A DNA stretch of 64,000 bases from Enterovibrio norvegicus_B (GTDB taxonomy: Bacteria > Pseudomonadota > Gammaproteobacteria > Enterobacterales > Vibrionaceae): NCBI RefSeq assembly GCF_002876705.1, contig NZ_MDAG01000068.1, forward strand, positions 62,001-126,000, read 5' to 3'. Below, piece by piece: positions 61,019-64,000 of this stretch. The notes beneath the pieces are model-generated. The model saw nothing but the letters and a program-made list of their open reading frames with translations. It did not search any database and was not told the DNA's origin. Each line of letters opens with the position of its first letter. The stretch's first letter is position 1. Both the position numbers and the translations under genes were made by a program.

Positions 61019-62467
61019 ATGATCAGTCCGGAGAGTTTACAGTTAGGCATGATGCTGGCAGAAACGGGCATGCTGGAACATGCGGTGACTGAAGTGATGG
61101 CAAAGCCGCAGCTTCTCGTCATGACGGAAGCCAGCCCGAACGCGAAAGCGTCGGTGAAGCGGCATGTGCGTAAATGGCGTCACTCAGTGAAACGTCGCCT
61201 GAGTAATGACTGCATTACTGAGGAGCTTAAGCAGGAAATTCAGGCTTACCAAGACGCGGTTGCCATGTCTCAGCAGGCGTTTAGGGATAACGCCAAATCA
61301 TTGATGAAGTCGTTAGAAGGTAAATCGTTGTTTTATCTGAAAGCCCGTCGGATGATCGAGAAAAACATCGCACAAGAAACGCCGATGTTCCAAGCGTATT
61401 TCTGCAACAAGTGGTACCAACATTTGGCTGCGGCGATTCAAGCGGCTCAAGAAAAAGAGTTAGAAGCCCACAAAGAGAAGTTACTCAAAGAGCTTTATCA
61501 ACGCATGGAAACGTACCGTGAACTGGAAGATGTTCAAGAGCACGGTGATGCAGAGAAAACCGGTCGATTGTGGGATTTAGCGTCTTCTAAGGTCACCCAA
61601 TCGGACGTGGCGTTGTTAAAGCGTTTTGTGGCTTTCTTAAAGGATAATCAAGACCTTCAAGACATCGCTGAAACACTTGGCCGAATGGCGAATGACGTAG
61701 ATGATCCTTCATTGCAGCGCTCACCTGCTGAAGAACTGCAAATGGTGGAAGAACCCGCTGACAATGTCGCCGATGACATTGTCGGTATTCACCAAAGCGA
61801 CCATCTTGAGAAGTTGGTGCCGAATGAGGCGATTTACTTGGCTGAACCTGCACTCGAAATCCTTTTCTATAAACACTTTGCAGACAAACGCCTGTTAACC
61901 TATCGCATGCAAGGCATGCAACGTTCATTGAGAAAGGTGAAAGCTTTTAAACCTGAAAGCAAGCAAGTCGACATCGAGAAAGGGCCTTTCCTGATTTGTG
62001 TTGATGCGTCGGGATCAATGAGTGGCTTTCCTGAGCAATGTGCGAAAGCCATGGCGTACGCACTCATGCAAATCGCGGTGAAAGAAGATCGAGACTGCAG
62101 TGTGATGATATTTTCAACGGACCATATCGGTTATGAACTCACGGGTGAAGATGGCTTAAAAGAAGCGCTGAACTTCCTGTCTTACAGCTTCCACGGCGGC
62201 ACAGATCTTGAGCCAGTATTGACGCATTCTGTTGATTTGATGGGCACAGACAAATATCGAAATGCGGATCTGGTGGTGATTTCAGATTTCATTGCGCCAG
62301 AGCAGCCTGATGAGGTGAAACAGAAGGTCGATGAACTCAAAGCGCAACATAATCGTTTTCATGCCATCAACCTTTCTAAATACGGCAACCCGGCGGTGAT
62401 GAGCATGTTCGATCATGTGTGGGATTATCATCCATCACTCATGGGACGATTGTTGAAGCGTTTCTAA
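61019..62467 (+). CDS. viaA: VWA-domain protein ViaA, partner of RavA
   Basis: ViaA stimulates RavA ATPase. The 482-residue protein has an N-terminal helical region (about 1-300) with coiled coils and a C-terminal von Willebrand A domain with intact metal-ion-dependent adhesion site (DASGSMSG, 329-336) and a downstream Thr/Asp pair (GGTDLEP and SDF). It is typical of the family. It forms an operon with ravA, with an 8-base gap, and a terminator and repeat array follow. Confidence 0.95.
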   Translation: MISPESLQLGMMLAETGMLEHAVTEVMAKPQLLVMTEASPNAKASVKRHVRKWRHSVKRRLSNDCITEELKQEIQAYQDAVAMSQQAFRDNAKSLMKSLEGKSLFYLKARRMIEKNIAQETPMFQAYFCNKWYQHLAAAIQAAQEKELEAHKEKLLKELYQRMETYRELEDVQEHGDAEKTGRLWDLASSKVTQSDVALLKRFVAFLKDNQDLQDIAETLGRMANDVDDPSLQRSPAEELQMVEEPADNVADDIVGIHQSDHLEKLVPNEAIYLAEPALEILFYKHFADKRLLTYRMQGMQRSLRKVKAFKPESKQVDIEKGPFLICVDASGSMSGFPEQCAKAMAYALMQIAVKEDRDCSVMIFSTDHIGYELTGEDGLKEALNFLSYSFHGGTDLEPVLTHSVDLMGTDKYRNADLVVISDFIAPEQPDEVKQKVDELKAQHNRFHAINLSKYGNPAVMSMFDHVWDYHPSLMGRLLKRF

Positions 62468-62506
62468 ATCTTTCATTCGACAGTAAACGCGCCATGAGTA
62501 AGCAAT

Positions 62507-62534
62507 AAAAAAGACGGCCTATGCCGTCTTTTTT
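62507..62534 (+). terminator. Intrinsic terminator of ravA-viaA
   Basis: AAAAAAGACGGC, loop CTAT, GCCGTCTTTTTTT. It lies about 40 bp after the viaA stop. Confidence 0.93.
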
Positions 62535-62550
62535 TCTATCAACAATCTGT

Positions 62551-62568
62551 GGCTAGTGGCTAGTGGCT
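62551..62568. repeat. Heptamer array GGCTAGT, left edge at gap
   Basis: GGCTAGTGGCTAGTGGCT: 2.6 copies of GGCTAGT that run directly into the N gap. It begins 17 bp beyond the viaA terminator. Confidence 0.93.
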
Positions 62569-63290
62569 NNNNNNNNNNNNNNNNNNNNNNNNNNNNNNNN
62601 NNNNNNNNNNNNNNNNNNNNNNNNNNNNNNNNNNNNNNNNNNNNNNNNNNNNNNNNNNNNNNNNNNNNNNNNNNNNNNNNNNNNNNNNNNNNNNNNNNNN
62701 NNNNNNNNNNNNNNNNNNNNNNNNNNNNNNNNNNNNNNNNNNNNNNNNNNNNNNNNNNNNNNNNNNNNNNNNNNNNNNNNNNNNNNNNNNNNNNNNNNNN
62801 NNNNNNNNNNNNNNNNNNNNNNNNNNNNNNNNNNNNNNNNNNNNNNNNNNNNNNNNNNNNNNNNNNNNNNNNNNNNNNNNNNNNNNNNNNNNNNNNNNNN
62901 NNNNNNNNNNNNNNNNNNNNNNNNNNNNNNNNNNNNNNNNNNNNNNNNNNNNNNNNNNNNNNNNNNNNNNNNNNNNNNNNNNNNNNNNNNNNNNNNNNNN
63001 NNNNNNNNNNNNNNNNNNNNNNNNNNNNNNNNNNNNNNNNNNNNNNNNNNNNNNNNNNNNNNNNNNNNNNNNNNNNNNNNNNNNNNNNNNNNNNNNNNNN
63101 NNNNNNNNNNNNNNNNNNNNNNNNNNNNNNNNNNNNNNNNNNNNNNNNNNNNNNNNNNNNNNNNNNNNNNNNNNNNNNNNNNNNNNNNNNNNNNNNNNNN
63201 NNNNNNNNNNNNNNNNNNNNNNNNNNNNNNNNNNNNNNNNNNNNNNNNNNNNNNNNNNNNNNNNNNNNNNNNNNNNNNNNNNNNNNNNNN
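62569..63290. other. Assembly gap (722 N)
   Basis: The bases are unknown. Both edges carry the same heptamer (GGCTAGT), so the gap is probably caused by a longer tandem array that could not be assembled. The gap length in the file may be an estimate. Any gene here is invisible. Confidence 0.99.
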
Positions 63291-63338
63291 GGCTAGTGGC
63301 TAGTGGCTAGCAGTTAGCAGTTAGCAGTTAGCGGTTAG
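63291..63338. repeat. Heptamer array GGCTAGT then AGTTAGC, right edge of gap
   Basis: Two copies of GGCTAGT, one GGCTAGC, three AGTTAGC and a partial GGTTAG. The unit drifts from one variant to the other over about 47 bp. The last partial unit overlaps the stop codon (TTA on the plus strand at 63335-63337) of the minus-strand ABC ATPase gene. Confidence 0.93.
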
Positions 63339-64000
63339 TTCAGCAGCAAACTGTCGTCTGCCAATTCTTCACCACGCACTCTACTGAACATTTCAAGTAA
63401 ATCAGGCACGCCCATTCCGGCGCGTTCTTCACCTTTTACATCCAATACAATTTTGCCTTGATGCAACATGACGGTGCGATCACCGCAGGCGAGGGCATCT
63501 TTCATCGAATGCGTCACCATCAATGCGGTTAAGCCAAACTCCGTGATGACTTTCTTTGTCAGGTCGATAACAAACGCAGCCATGCGAGGATCGAGGGCGG
63601 CAGTATGCTCATCAAGAAGCAGTAATTTACTGTCTGAGAGCGTTGCCATGATCAAACTTACCGCTTGGCGTTGACCACCTGAGAGAAGGCCAATGCTGTC
63701 ACTAAGACGATCTTCTAGGCCTAAACCAAGAATGGAAATACGCTCTTTAAAAATGTCTCTTCGTTTGCTCGACAGCGCCAGGCTCCACCCTCGGCGAGAA
63801 CCACGGCTAAATGCCAACGCCATGTTTTCTTCAATGGTTAGCGATGCACAGGTGCCTGCCAGCGGGTCTTGAAATACCCTCGCCGCAAGCGCAGCACGCT
63901 GGTGGACTTGTTGATGTGTCACATCGATACCGTCAATCACGACACTTCCACCCACCATCGGTGTTTCGCCACTTACTGCGCCAAGCAGGGTAGATTTACC
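63335..64000 (-). CDS. ABC transporter ATP-binding protein, 5-prime truncated by the window end
   Basis: The frame is open to the window edge, and 221 codons are visible; the N-terminus with the start lies outside. GKSTLL at the edge is the end of Walker A. The signature LSGGQRQAVSLIM, Walker B LLLLDEHTAALD and the switch His in VTHSMKD are all present. The phrase FQDPLAGTCASLTIEENMA (quoted in part) resembles COG1101-type ATPases, which pair with a TrpX-like substrate-binding protein and a permease of the branched-chain type. The partner genes would lie beyond the window. The gene ends inside a heptamer repeat. Confidence 0.9.
   Translation of the reverse strand, partial: GKSTLLGAVSGETPMVGGSVVIDGIDVTHQQVHQRAALAARVFQDPLAGTCASLTIEENMALAFSRGSRRGWSLALSSKRRDIFKERISILGLGLEDRLSDSIGLLSGGQRQAVSLIMATLSDSKLLLLDEHTAALDPRMAAFVIDLTKKVITEFGLTALMVTHSMKDALACGDRTVMLHQGKIVLDVKGEERAGMGVPDLLEMFSRVRGEELADDSLLLN

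Noticed and set aside
62556..63303. Two ORFs spanning the N run
   Set aside because: They consist almost entirely of unknown residues and arise only from the lack of stop codons in N.

Overview
The window (64 kb, moderate GC, one 722-base run of N near the right end) reads as ordinary chromosome of a marine gamma-proteobacterium, most probably of the family Vibrionaceae. This is inferred from AroG, RNase II, DeaD, RavA/ViaA, FolX/FolM, DUF3010 and DUF1127 proteins of gamma-proteobacterial type, a proteobacterial dedicated sortase (Pds) regulatory set typical of marine species, and short 6-7 bp tandem arrays in intergenic DNA. The genus is not determined. No rRNA, tRNA, transposon, integrase or CRISPR array was found.

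Layout. 1-5.7 kb: the tail of a urea ABC transporter gene (urtE) runs into a urease operon ureD-A-B-C-E-(small exported His-rich protein)-F-G. 5.7-9.5 kb: a flavin reductase divergent from a LysR regulator, a TDT/TehA-type channel and an S4 RNA-binding protein. 9.5-10.6 kb: a mostly non-coding stretch with a candidate 25-residue gene, then a DUF6916-like gene. 10.8-13.4 kb: molybdate transporter modABC. 13.5-17.6 kb: an unrecognised 144-residue protein, a soluble chemoreceptor with a zinc-binding CZB domain, a GNAT acetyltransferase and an atypical BCCT transporter. 17.7-23.3 kb: a molybdenum hydroxylase operon (2Fe-2S subunit, Tat-exported molybdopterin subunit, XdhC, MocA) divergent from an AraC regulator. 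With modABC 4 kb away this gives molybdate uptake, cofactor handling and a periplasmic Mo enzyme in one neighbourhood.

23.3-35.6 kb: a small beta-barrel protein, cobQ, aroG with a TyrR box, a GPH sugar symporter behind a LacI-type palindrome, an M20 amidohydrolase, a cytochrome b561-YceI pair under a probable Fur box, folM-folX, an SDR, an NlpC/P60 lipoprotein, a LysR regulator and a DUF1127 protein. 35.6-42.6 kb: a long intergenic stretch, rnb, a GAF protein with a degenerate GGDEF domain, and deaD. 42.9-47.7 kb: a double-cupin protein, a PAS-GGDEF diguanylate cyclase, a methyltransferase, two small genes and a GST.

47.7-51.6 kb: the Pds regulatory set pdsR-pdsS with divergent pdsO, without the sortase and sortase target that normally accompany it. 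51.6-54.0 kb: a GNAT gene and an alkylation-repair pair (ada-alkA fusion and ogt). 54.2-64 kb: DUF3010, an HD-GYP phosphodiesterase, a Nudix hydrolase, an LpxR-family outer-membrane protein, sseA, ravA-viaA, then a heptamer repeat array interrupted by the N gap, and a truncated ABC ATPase gene.

No wholly new multi-gene system is evident. The best leads are the exported His-rich protein inside the urease operon, the sortase-less Pds cluster, the degenerate helix-hairpin-helix in the Ada-AlkA fusion, tandem-repeat arrays lying just beyond intrinsic terminators, and several short ORFs or transcripts in otherwise empty DNA.
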